From contig OY740770.1 in assembly GCA_963513935.1 (NCBI GenBank), positions 89,836,198 through 89,900,197 on the forward strand: a stretch of 64,000 nt of DNA, in the 5' to 3' direction. The DNA comes from Aphrophora alni. Its lineage: Eukaryota > Arthropoda > Insecta > Hemiptera > Aphrophoridae. Positions 40,479 to 49,791 of the stretch are shown in pieces. Positions within the stretch are counted from its first letter, which is position 1. Each line of letters opens with the position of its first letter. Both the position numbers and the translations under genes were made by a program. The notes beneath the pieces were generated by a model, which made no database searches, was not told where the DNA came from, and saw only the letters and a list, made by a program, of their open reading frames with translations.

Positions 40479-40573
40479 TGAGGCGGTTTGGAAAAAGCCA
40501 AACGTCTCAAGTCCATTTAAAACAAGTTAAATTGCCGCGCTAAACCTTGTAGAGTGGGGACGAGGTGGGGCGA

Positions 40574-40581
40574 TGACGTCA
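40574..40581. promoter_or_regulatory. CRE/ATF-type palindrome TGACGTCA in LTR
   Basis: A perfect TGACGTCA about 95 bp inside the LTR. It is kept in all four A/B LTRs (also 47225-47232, 52366-52373, 58897-58904) although the surrounding 60 bp differ between A and B. This suggests a bZIP-factor site in the promoter. Binding is inferred. Confidence 0.5.
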
Positions 40582-42977
40582 CGCCAGTTCGAGAGCAAAC
40601 TTGCTTGTTCGAACGTGAAAAGTCAAACTGCCTTAGTTCCTATTTTATTAAGAAACTAAATTATTAATATAAATAAATATTCAGTAGAGTCAACCGACCA
40701 ATAATATCGAAGAATAAATTTAAAATCACATAAAACAAAAAAGTTATTCAAGTTTTTAGAAGGGCTCAAAAACCTAAAATTTGGAAAAAGAATAAATTCA
40801 AAATTCAAAAATCGTAGAGTCATAACCAAGTGGGGAAGTAACAATAATCACAAATAAAAAATATGAATTAATAATAATTAACAGGTGAGAATGGACTTAG
40901 AAAGTCATTCTTGGGGAGTTTTTTGGAATTTTTGAGTTGAAGGGGGGATCATTTAAAAAATAATAATAAGTACTATTGTAGAGACCACAATAGGGCACAA
41001 TAATAGGTACTTAGAATCAAATTTGAAAATAAAATAAGGGAGATATAATAATTACAAAACGTAAAACTTCAAAGCCCAAAAGCGGGTAAAATAAAAGTTA
41101 AAGGGGTAAAGTAACATGATAATTATATGTATTTAGTATGTAAAATGGTAACACACCAAAGCAGAAGTAATAACATATAATGGGGGGGTTTTTATGAACA
41201 TAAACTCATACGACACAAACTTAAGGACTTCAAAGGCGAATAACTCGACAACCAAACGAGTTATGGGAAAAGTACAAACATAGTTTTTCGTCGTAGTAGA
41301 AGAGGAACAAGATTTCGTCAAAAGAATTTTGAGAAAGGAATTATCTCAAAATTTGAAAAAAAGAAAAATCAAACTTCAGGAAAAGGGCGATAACTCGCGA
41401 ACGAAGCGTAGTAGAGCGATGAATCAAGTTCCACAAGACCCACAAGATGGAAAGGAAGAAGAATCCGAAAGGAACTTTAAAATCGGTTCGAGCGTTCGAA
41501 AGTTATAGCGAGTTGAACGAAAAAACGTCAAAAGTAGAGATTTTCATGCCAAAACATGAACAGTTGCGCGCGCATCTTCAAGCAGAGTCTAAAGTCAGAA
41601 TCATCATGTTGCCAACATGGATCAAAGATAACGTTAAAGAAAAAATACTATAAATTATTAATTAAAAGGTGTTTTAATTAATAATTAAGGAAGAAAACTA
41701 TTCATTAGTCAAAAAATAGGACTAATAAAACATATAGTGTAAATATTTCAGACCAAAAGGGCCTGAAAACACATAATATATGGAAAATACCTTTTTCCCA
41801 AAAAGGGAGGAAAATTGGCTCCAGGAAAGTGGATTAATTCCCACTGACAGGGAGACCGAGTTTTAATCGTCGAAAGACGATTACTTTTGATTTGGAATCG
41901 ACGCTTAAAGGACGTTTCTTCTGCAACCGACTCTGAGCTGAGAGGAAGATTCAACTGTCACTCTACTAATTGGACTTAGAATAATTTCAACTTTAATCGA
42001 TCTTCAAGGCGACTTAGAAGAATTCGAGACCAGCATTCAACTACTTAGCAGCTTACAGACTCTGGATAGAAAACATCACATCACTATTATCTTAATAATA
42101 CAACAAATTCCAAATCCAACTAGAACTTCTATTAAAGTGTGAAGGTATCTTATACTTAAGGAATAATTCGCAAATATTAACTTCTTTTCAAATATAACGT
42201 CATTAGGGGAATTATTAAAAATTAAATTCATTTTAAACCTCTGCTTTGGTGTTGATAATAATTAATAATTTAAATACGACTTTTTCAGTACAGGAAAAAC
42301 TGTTTGTGGTTCTGTCTGGAAAGTCAAGCGCTTTTATGTTTGTTTAATATATAGATAATCTTACATTAATTAATGTTGTTAAATAAATAAATAGTTGTGT
42401 TATTGTTCAATTAAATTGTTTTGTGTGGTTAAAAAAGTTTTGAATATAAAATTTTCTGTGGAAAAGAGGAGATAATATACAAATAATTCATTTCTAAATT
42501 TTGTTGTGTTTTTAATATAAATCCATTCTGTGTATGCTATTAACTTTGTTTTAACATAAATTTTATATATATGTGCTCTGGTAATATAATTTGAAAATTT
42601 TAAAAAGTTATCATCAGAATTTAAGAGCCGATTTCTCCCAAAAGGCACGACCTTGGAGAGAGAGAGAGTTAATCTTAAAAAAAGTTAAATAATCGAGCAT
42701 TGAGATAAAATTCAGGGAATTTTGCGTTAATTAAAATTTAGTAAGTTTATGAGGACAAGCTCATACTTATTAGAGCCAAGAGTTGCAAAATCTTTGATTT
42801 AAAAAAGTAAAAGTGAGCATCTTGGCCTTGCCCGCGTCTGCTCTGAAAAGAAAGGTGGTTCGCCCAGTCGGTGGTGATCGTACAGCGAGTTTAAGAGTTC
42901 GTGATAATAGTGTTCCAAAAAAGGGAACAAGAATCTTAAATTCGCGTGAAGTCAGACAAGACTTACGGCGCGGTAAG

Positions 42978-42996
42978 TGGCGTTCCAACGTGGGGC
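42978..42996 (+). repeat. Ghost primer-binding site 1 inside LTR A
   Basis: TGGCGTTCCAACGTGGGGC, preceded by 'ag', closely resembles an insect tRNA-Lys primer site (TGGCGCCCAACGTGGGGC). It lies exactly 71 bp before ghost site 2 (43049-43067), which is itself 71 bp before the real site (43120). Copies in the 3' LTR are at 49629 and 49700. Confidence 0.75.
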
Positions 42997-43048
42997 AAGA
43001 AGAACCCTACTTGAACTACACTAACGCGGAAAGAGGCGGCGTGGCAAG

Positions 43049-43067
43049 TGGCGTTCCAAAGTGGGGC
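43049..43067 (+). repeat. Ghost primer-binding site 2 inside LTR A
   Basis: TGGCGTTCCAAAGTGGGGC after GGCGTGGCAAG, the same junction that marks the true LTR end at 43117. It forms the second unit of the 71-bp series and is absent from element B. Confidence 0.75.
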
Positions 43068-43119
43068 AAGAAGAACCCTACTCGAACACACTAACGAAGG
43101 AGAGAGGCGGCGTGGCAAG

Positions 43120-43140
43120 TGGCGCCCAATAGCGTGGAGC
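43120..43140 (+). promoter_or_regulatory. Primer-binding site of element A (tRNA-Lys type)
   Basis: Two bases after the LTR end. TGGCGCCCAA matches the 3' end of insect lysine tRNA; after a three-base insertion the site continues CGTGGAGC (expected CGTGGGGC). This is where minus-strand DNA synthesis would be primed. Confidence 0.75.
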
Positions 43141-43385
43141 ACGAGAAAGCAAAGTTTTGGAACAAATTTTCAAAATTTTGGATTTTTTAGTGTTTCATAC
43201 GAACGAGAATATCTTAAGTTCTGATATAATTTATATGTACATGTGTGTTAGTAATAAGTTGTGCTGGTAATTACAACGACAAATATACTAAATTGCAAAA
43301 ATAATAATAATTAAAAGTAGAGTCCAAATTAAACCGAAATTTAAATTTTTTAATTAAATAAACCAAGTGAATAAGTGAAGTGAAA

Positions 43386-44840
43386 ATGGGACCAGCGAAA
43401 GATCCAGCAAAACCGGAAGGTTCAAAAGAACAGGAGACGGAAATGCAGAAAATGGTGAGGTACCTGAACCAAATGGAGGATAGAAGAAAGCAAGAGAGGG
43501 AACAGGACAAAGCGGAACAACAGAGAAAAGAAAAGGAGAAGGAAGATAACGAACAGATAAGAAGAATAGAAGACAGAATCGAGAAAAATAAGGAGAAAGA
43601 AGAAATGGAAGCCAAATGGATCCAGATGGAGGAATTACGGAAGCAGGAGAGAGAAGAGATGGAGGCCAAACGGAAGCAGGAGAGAGAGGAGATGGAGGCC
43701 AAGCAGTTGAAAAGAGAAGAAGAGCTGGAAGCCAAGCAGAAACGAGAGAGAGAAGAATTGGAAGCAAGATGGAAGCAAGAAAGAGAAGAAGCAGAAGCCA
43801 AGAGAATAAAAAGGGAGGAAGAAATGGAGACAAAACGGATCCAAAGGGAAGACGCCCGTAAACAGGAAATAGGGAAATATATGGAGGAAATTAAGGAATC
43901 TATAGATAGTAATATGGCTGAAAATACGAGGCGAATAGAAAATTGTGAAGAAAAAGTGGAAGAGTGCGTAGGGGAAATTAAAAAAATGACGGACAGTTTA
44001 AAGGAACAGGGAAAGTCGACTATAGAAATTGGGGAGAAAGTTAAAAAATTAGAAGTTAAAATTAGGGAAGTTGCCAAAATTAAAGAAACCGGTGGTAATG
44101 CTAAAAATATAATTTATTTAGATAGGGCAAATTTAGAGTCAAAAACTATAGAATTTTGGGGAAATTCAAGAGAAAATCCTGTGCAATTTTTGAAACAAAT
44201 TGAGGAGGTATTCCAAGAAATAAATCCCGTGATGGAAGAAAGTGATAAATTGAAAGTTGTGGAGAAAAAATTGAAAGGAGCTGCCATGGAATGGTGGGAA
44301 ATAATCAAGCGAGATACAGAAGAATATAGCCAGTTTAAATTGTTATTTTTGGAGCATTATTGGGGTTATCAAACGCAACAAGTAGTTAGGAATCAGATAG
44401 AAAACCATAGATATAATCCTAACGGAAATATGAGTAGGGTTGATTATTTTTGTAAAATGGTGCGAAAGGCCGAATATTTGGAACCCAAAATTCCGGAAGA
44501 GTTCCTTATATACCAACTAATGAGGCATTTCGACCAAAAAGTTCAATTAGCGTGTATTGGTAGGGCTAGTGAGCATTTGGAGGACGCTATCAAGTTTTTG
44601 AGGACCATTGAAAACGTAGACGGAATGACGAGAGAAGTTCGCCGACCAGATAGTTTCGAAAGGAGGGACGGACCACAAAGAGATCAAAATTTCAGGCAAA
44701 GGAATCAAGACTACTCAAAACCATCCCAAAACCCTAACCCTCGATCCTATGGTCAAACCCAGAATAAACCTCAACCACAAATACCTCAAAACCCTGGTCC
44801 TTCAAATCATAAATTCCCGCCCAAGGTCACAAAAAACTAA
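43386..44840 (+). CDS. gag: Element A Gag (capsid-type structural protein)
   Basis: 484 residues from ATG at 43386 (MGPAKDPAK). An upstream in-frame GTG at 43380 is less likely to start it. Residues about 20-165 are a highly charged helix made of 11-residue repeats of the KQEREEMEAKR type, followed by a coiled-coil spacer. From about residue 250 to 420 comes a retrotransposon Gag domain (FWGNSRENPVQFLKQIEEVF, then AAMEWWEIIKRDT, FLEHYWGYQTQQVV and YQLMRHFDQKVQLACIG). The tail is rich in Asn, Gln and Pro. No CCHC zinc knuckle is seen. The stop directly follows a slippery heptamer. Its expected role is assembly of virus-like particles in the cytoplasm. The frame is intact. Confidence 0.88.
   Translation: MGPAKDPAKPEGSKEQETEMQKMVRYLNQMEDRRKQEREQDKAEQQRKEKEKEDNEQIRRIEDRIEKNKEKEEMEAKWIQMEELRKQEREEMEAKRKQEREEMEAKQLKREEELEAKQKREREELEARWKQEREEAEAKRIKREEEMETKRIQREDARKQEIGKYMEEIKESIDSNMAENTRRIENCEEKVEECVGEIKKMTDSLKEQGKSTIEIGEKVKKLEVKIREVAKIKETGGNAKNIIYLDRANLESKTIEFWGNSRENPVQFLKQIEEVFQEINPVMEESDKLKVVEKKLKGAAMEWWEIIKRDTEEYSQFKLLFLEHYWGYQTQQVVRNQIENHRYNPNGNMSRVDYFCKMVRKAEYLEPKIPEEFLIYQLMRHFDQKVQLACIGRASEHLEDAIKFLRTIENVDGMTREVRRPDSFERRDGPQRDQNFRQRNQDYSKPSQNPNPRSYGQTQNKPQPQIPQNPGPSNHKFPPKVTKN
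44831..44837 (+). promoter_or_regulatory. -1 ribosomal frameshift site A AAA AAC (element A)
   Basis: The gag frame reads ACA AAA AAC TAA, so the X XXY YYZ heptamer abuts the gag stop. The -1 frame is open across the junction and continues into the protease ORF. A palindrome GAGATCTC follows at 44846; I cannot confirm a pseudoknot. The site is conserved in element B. Confidence 0.75.
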
Positions 44841-46102
44841 AATGCGAGATCTCAAGGCAAAATTTTTGGCAGAAAAAGGATAATACAAACGGAATTGAGA
44901 TCGACGATAAAACCAAATTTAGCAAACTTAAAAGTGGGGATCTGAAAATAAATAAAATTAAATTGGGGATTTTAAACACAGAAATTAAGAAAGATTTAAT
45001 GGAGGAAAGAGATAATAAAATTTTAAATAGTGAAGTTTACGAAAAATGTCCGGAAATAGGGATAGAAATCGAAAATATAAAAGTAAATATGTCCATTGAC
45101 ACCGGAGCTCAAATGTCCTGTGTGCAAGAGGATTTTTATAAACATGTGCTTAAAAATAGGAACGATAAAATCATGGAATTACCGGTTGTAAATACGGAAA
45201 TGGTGACAGCGATAAAAAGCCAACGACAGAAGATTAAATTACAGGCATTATTGGAAATTAGAATAAATAACCAAGCAATAAGAGGGGTATTTATGGTGGT
45301 ACCAAAGCTGGAAAGCAAAATTATAATGGGTTGTGATTTAATGTGCAAATATCGAAGTCGCATTAATATGGAAAAGGGTTTCCTACAACTGGTAAAGGAA
45401 AATGAATTTATTGTAGTAGATTTTCTTAAGGAGAATAAGATATCAAGATTGAGCAAAAGCGACGCGCAGACCGAACATCAAAAGGACGGCGAAACCGGTA
45501 AAATGGTAGAGTCGTCAGCAGCGAATAAAGGAGGCTCAAATTCGCACAAGCGAGCAAAAGGGGCTTGTGTGTTGGCCGTTAAAATGCCTACGGACCTAAA
45601 ACAAAAAGCAAAGGACGTGTCTAGACCGAGTAGTGACAAATCAGAAAGTGGTCAAAAGCGAGGAAGCAAGTTAAGTGCAAGGAATGAATCGACGAAGAGG
45701 AAAAATGCAAATTTTAATAATGATGAAGTGCTGTTAAAAGCGTGGGATAAAGGTAACCAAGTAATTAATAAAGATGAAGGGCTGAAAGGAGCGGAGAATA
45801 AAGGAAATAAAAATGTGCCAAAGGCAATAATCGACGAAAATAATAAAATAATAAAATACGACGAAAATTTGCAAAATAACTCTGAAAACGATTCGGAACT
45901 TACACAAGACAGATTCGACGCCAGAGACGAGAGTGATTGGAGAGCTATAATACAAATGGCGGATCCGGAGAGACAAAATGGACGAAATTTCAGGTATCGA
46001 AAGAAGAAAGTTAAATTCAAAAACTCTACGAAGTGTAAGATGAAAGAATGGAGGCCCGAAGGGAAAGTAATATTTAAATGTGAAGGACTAAAGAGATATT
46101 AA
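44837..46102 (+). CDS. Element A retropepsin ORF, expressed by -1 frameshift
   Basis: The -1 frame is open from the slippery site to 46102 (about 421 residues). The first internal ATG is at 44999 and is probably not the true start. The aspartic protease core has IDTGAQMSC (catalytic D at 45098-45100) and, later, VFMVVPKL and SKIIMGCDLM, the conserved second hydrophobic-Gly element. After about residue 210 (from about 45450) comes a Lys/Asn/Ser-rich hydrophilic tail with no RT, RNase H or integrase motif. It would act as a dimer to cut Gag during particle maturation. The last 25 or so residues differ from element B, so one of the two ends has been rearranged. Confidence 0.85.
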   Translation, partial: LKCEISRQNFWQKKDNTNGIEIDDKTKFSKLKSGDLKINKIKLGILNTEIKKDLMEERDNKILNSEVYEKCPEIGIEIENIKVNMSIDTGAQMSCVQEDFYKHVLKNRNDKIMELPVVNTEMVTAIKSQRQKIKLQALLEIRINNQAIRGVFMVVPKLESKIIMGCDLMCKYRSRINMEKGFLQLVKENEFIVVDFLKENKISRLSKSDAQTEHQKDGETGKMVESSAANKGGSNSHKRAKGACVLAVKMPTDLKQKAKDVSRPSSDKSESGQKRGSKLSARNESTKRKNANFNNDEVLLKAWDKGNQVINKDEGLKGAENKGNKNVPKAIIDENNKIIKYDENLQNNSENDSELTQDRFDARDESDWRAIIQMADPERQNGRNFRYRKKKVKFKNSTKCKMKEWRPEGKVIFKCEGLKRY

Positions 46103-47116
46103 TAGAACGTAAGAGATTTCATGAATAAAATGTATAAATTGTAATGTTTAAAAGTTGTAATATGTAAAGTGTAGAAGCGAGTGAGGTAAAAGGGAAATAA
46201 CGGACTCTCAGCTGATTTAAAAGAATGTAGCCTAGGTCAGTGAATAACAGGAAAAGTCCCGAATAAATTCCTAAGTGTACAAGGTCAGGAGAGTAGCGGT
46301 AACACGCATCTGCAGGACGCACCTGAATAAACAAAGTATAGACGAGGAGGTGAAGGGGAAGACAGGATATTGATAAACAAATATTGAACGACAACCTGTC
46401 AGGCAAATTAGCAGAGGGGTGATGGAAATGAATGAATGGATGTTTAAATGTGTACTGTTTTGTTTTTTTATTAAAGGGAGATTTCAAATAGCATAAATAA
46501 TTTTTTCTTTTTAACTACAATTAGGATAATGATCGTTGTAGTTACCAAGTACTTTATATATATGTAGGCATAGTTTTAAATTCAACCAAAGCAGATAAAT
46601 ATAATCATATAAGACGAATTATTCCTTATATAAATGTAATATGTTTTGTGTGTGATAATGTGTTTATTTACAGCAAGGACGTTTAGATGAAACGGCTGTA
46701 GTGGACTATAAGAACGCTTAAGCAAATTTGTATGTATACCATAATAAATAACATGTGTTTTGAATATATAAATATTATACTATCATGAATAACATGTGTT
46801 TTGAATATATAAATATTATACTATCATGAATAAAATGTGTTTTGAATATATAAATATTATACTATCATGAATAAAATGTGTTTTGAGTATATCAATATAT
46901 GAAATGATGGAGGAGATGTTTTTTAGAGATAAATAAATGTGTTTATATAAGTTGTTAGGTTAATATGTCAAACTTTATGTTGATGATTAATAGAGATGAT
47001 AAATAAATAGTTAATATGAAATGTGATATGTCTGAAAAGGGGTTTAATACTAAAATTTTAGTTTTTTAAAAAAATGAAAAATAGGATATTTTCATTTTAA
47101 CCGAAAATTTTAGTTC
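46103..47116 (+). other. Element A non-coding 3' internal region
   Basis: About 1 kb between the protease ORF and the polypurine tract. It is shared with B except for a minisatellite. I see no env or pol remnant. Confidence 0.6.
46747..46895 (+). repeat. 41-bp minisatellite inside element A
   Basis: About 3.6 copies of a unit starting aataacatgtgttttgaata, at 46747, 46788, 46829 and 46870. Element B has a single partial version (about 58539-58572), so the array arose in A or its parent. Confidence 0.85.
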
Positions 47117-47129
47117 AAAGGGGGGATTT
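47117..47129 (+). promoter_or_regulatory. Polypurine tract of element A
   Basis: AAAGGGGGGATTT directly before the 3' LTR, the expected plus-strand primer site. The same sequence precedes the 3' LTR of B at 58788-58800. Confidence 0.8.
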
Positions 47130-49767
47130 TGAGGCGGTTTGGAAAAAGCCAAACGTCTCAATTCCATTTAAAACAAGTTAAATTGCCGCGCTAAACCTTG
47201 TAGAGTGGGGACGAGGTGGGGCGATGACGTCACGCCAGCTCGAGAGCAAACTTGCTTGTTCGAACGTGAAAAGTCAAACTGCCTTAGTTCCTATTTTATT
47301 AAGAAACTAAATTATTAATATAAATAAATATTCAGTAGAGTCAACCGACCAATAATATCGAAGAATAAATTTAAAATCACATAAAACAAAAAAGTTATTC
47401 AAGTTTTTAGAAGGGCTCAAAAACCTAAAATTTGGAAAAAGAATAAATTCAAAATTCAAAAATCGTAGAGTCATAACCAAGTGGGGAAGTAACAATAATC
47501 ACAAATAAAAAATATGAATTAATAATAATTAACAGGTGAGAATGGACTTAGAAAGTCATTCTTGGGGAGTTTTTTGGAATTTTTGAGTTGAAGGGGGGAT
47601 CATTTAAAAAATAATAATAAGTACAATTGTAGAGACCACAATAAGGCACAATAATAGGTACTTAGAATCAAATTTGAAAATAAAATAAGGGAGATATAAT
47701 AATTACAAAACGTAAAACTTCAAAGCCCAAAAGCGGGTAAAATAAAAGTTAAAGGGGTAAAGTAACATGATAATTATATGTATTTAGTATGTAAAATGGT
47801 AACACACCAAAGCAGAAGTAATAACATATAATGGGGGGGTTTTTATGAACATAAACTCATACGACACAAACTTAAGGACTTCAAAGGCGAATAACTCGAC
47901 AACCAAACGAGTTATGGGAAAAGTACAAACATAGTTTTTCGTCGTAGTAGAAGAGGAACAAGATTTCGTCAAAAGAATTTTGAGAAAGGAATTATCTCAA
48001 AATTTGAAAAGAGGAAAAATCAAACTTCAGGAAAAGGGCGATAACTCGCGAACGAAGCGTAGTAGAGCGATGAATCAAGTTCCACAAGACCCAAAAGATG
48101 GAAAGGAAGAAGAATCCGAAAGGAACTTTAAAATCGGTTCGAGCGTTCGAAAGTTATAGCGAGTTGAACGAAAAAACGTCAAAAGTAGAGATTTTCATGC
48201 CAAAACATGAACAGTTGCGCGCGCATCTTCAAGCAGAGTCTAAAGTCAGAATCATCATGTTGCCAACATGGATCAAAGATAACGTTAAAGAAAAAATACT
48301 ATAAATTATTAATTAAAAGGTGTTTTAATTAATAATTAAGGAAGAAAACTATTCATTAGTCAAAAAATAGGACTAATAAAACATATAGTGTAAATATTTC
48401 AGACCAAAAGGGCCTGAAAACACATAATATATGGAAAATACCTTTTTCCCAAAAAGGGAGGAAAATTGGCTCCAGGAAAGTGGATTAATTCCCACTGACA
48501 GGGAGACCGAGTTTTAATCGTCGAAAGACGATTACTTTTGATTTGGAATCGACGCTTAAAGGACGTTTCTTCTGCAACCGACTCTGAGCTGAGAGGAAGA
48601 TTCAACTGTCACTCTACTAATTGGACTTAGAATAATTTCAACTTTAATCGATCTTCAAGGCGACTTAGAAGAATTCGAGACCAGCATTCAACTACTTAGC
48701 AGCTTACAGACTCTGGATAGAAAACATCACATCACTATTATCTTAATAATACAACAAATTCCAAATCCAACTAGAACTTCTATTAAAGTGTGAAGGTATC
48801 TTATACTTAAGGAATAATTCGCAAATATTAACTTCTTTTCAAATATAACGTCATTAGGGGAATTATTAAAAATTAAATTCATTTTAAACCTCTGCTTTGG
48901 TGTTGATAATAATTAATAATTTAAATACGACTTTTTCAGTACAGGAAAAACTGTTTGTGGTTCTGTCTGGAAAGTCAAGCGCTTTTATGTTTGTTTAATA
49001 TATAGATAATCTTACATTAATTAATGTTGTTAAATAAATAAATAGTTGTGTTATTGTTCAATTAAATTGTTTTGTGTGGTTAAAAAAGTTTTGAATATAA
49101 AATTTTCTGTGGAAAAGAGGAGATAATATACAAATAATTCATTTCTAAATTTTGTTGTGTTTTTAATATAAATCCATTCTGTGTATGCTATTAACTTTGT
49201 TTTAACATAAATTTTATATATATGTGCTCTGGTAATATAATTTGAAAATTTTAAAAAGTTATCATCAGAATTTAAGAGCCGATTTCTCCCAAAAGGCACG
49301 ACCTTGGAGAGAGAGAGAGTTAATCTTAAAAAAAGTTAAATAATCGAGCATTGAGATAAAATTCAGGGAATTTTGCGTTAATTAAAATTTAGTAAGTTTA
49401 TGAGGACAAGCTCATACTTATTAGAGCCAAGAGTTGCAAAATCTTTGATTTAAAAAAGTAAAAGTGAGCATCTTGGCCTTGCCCGCGTCTGCTCTGAAAA
49501 GAAAGGTGGTTCGCCCAGTCGGTGGTGATCGTACAGCGAGTTTAAGAGTTCGTGATAATAGTGTTCCAAAAAAGGGAACAAGAATCTTAAATTCGCGTGA
49601 AGTCAGACAAGACTTACGGCGCGGTAAGTGGCGTTCCAACGTGGGGCAAGAAGAACCCTACTTGAACTACACTAACGCGGAAAGAGGCGGCGTGGCAAGT
49701 GGCGTTCCAAAGTGGGGCAAGAAGAACCCTACTCGAACACACTAACGCGGAGAGAGGCGGCGTGGCA
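47130..49767 (+). repeat. Element A 3' LTR
   Basis: Nearly identical to 40479-43117, including both ghost primer sites (49629 and 49700), the TGACGTCA site and the 68-codon ORF (48098-48304). It ends GCGTGGCA and is followed at once by the GCAC duplication. Confidence 0.92.
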
Positions 49768-49791
49768 GCACACACACACACACACACACAC
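49768..49791. repeat. CA spacer between element A and solo LTR C
   Basis: GCAC (right duplication of A) followed by CA units up to TGCAACG, the edge of C. No unique DNA lies between the two insertions. Confidence 0.9.

Larger units (their letters stand above)
40479..43117 (+). repeat. Element A 5' LTR
   Basis: Starts TGAGGCGG and ends GCGTGGCA. A small hairpin (GTTTGG, loop aaaaag or similar, CCAAAC) lies just inside the start. It contains a TGACGTCA site, an eight-base-pair hairpin (ATAACTCG ... CGAGTTAT, 41240-41264) and two ghost primer sites near its end. At 41447-41653 it has a 68-codon ATG-initiated ORF present in all four A/B LTRs. It should hold the promoter (U3) and the polyadenylation region. 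Confidence 0.92.
40479..49767 (+). mobile_element. Element A: long-LTR, gag-protease-only retrotransposon
   Basis: 9289 bp. The order is a 2639-bp 5' LTR, primer site, Gag ORF, slippery site, protease ORF, about 1 kb of non-coding DNA, polypurine tract and a 2638-bp 3' LTR. The LTRs start TG, end CA and differ at fewer than about ten places by eye, so the insertion is recent. The internal 4.0 kb has no room for, and no motif of, reverse transcriptase, RNase H or integrase; these would have to come from another element. The Gag domain, retropepsin and lysine-tRNA-type primer site point to the Ty3/Gypsy side of the LTR elements. It sits in a CA microsatellite with a GCAC duplication. Confidence 0.9.

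Noticed and set aside
43271..44077. Minus-strand ORF of 268 codons opposite gag (and similar at 55300)
   Set aside because: Shadow of the Lys/Glu-rich gag repeats. The plus-strand protein has clear domains; the minus one is low-complexity Ser/Leu.
45136..45456. Minus-strand ORF opposite the protease core (also at 56868)
   Set aside because: Mirror of the retropepsin frame; the plus-strand frame carries the DTG motif.
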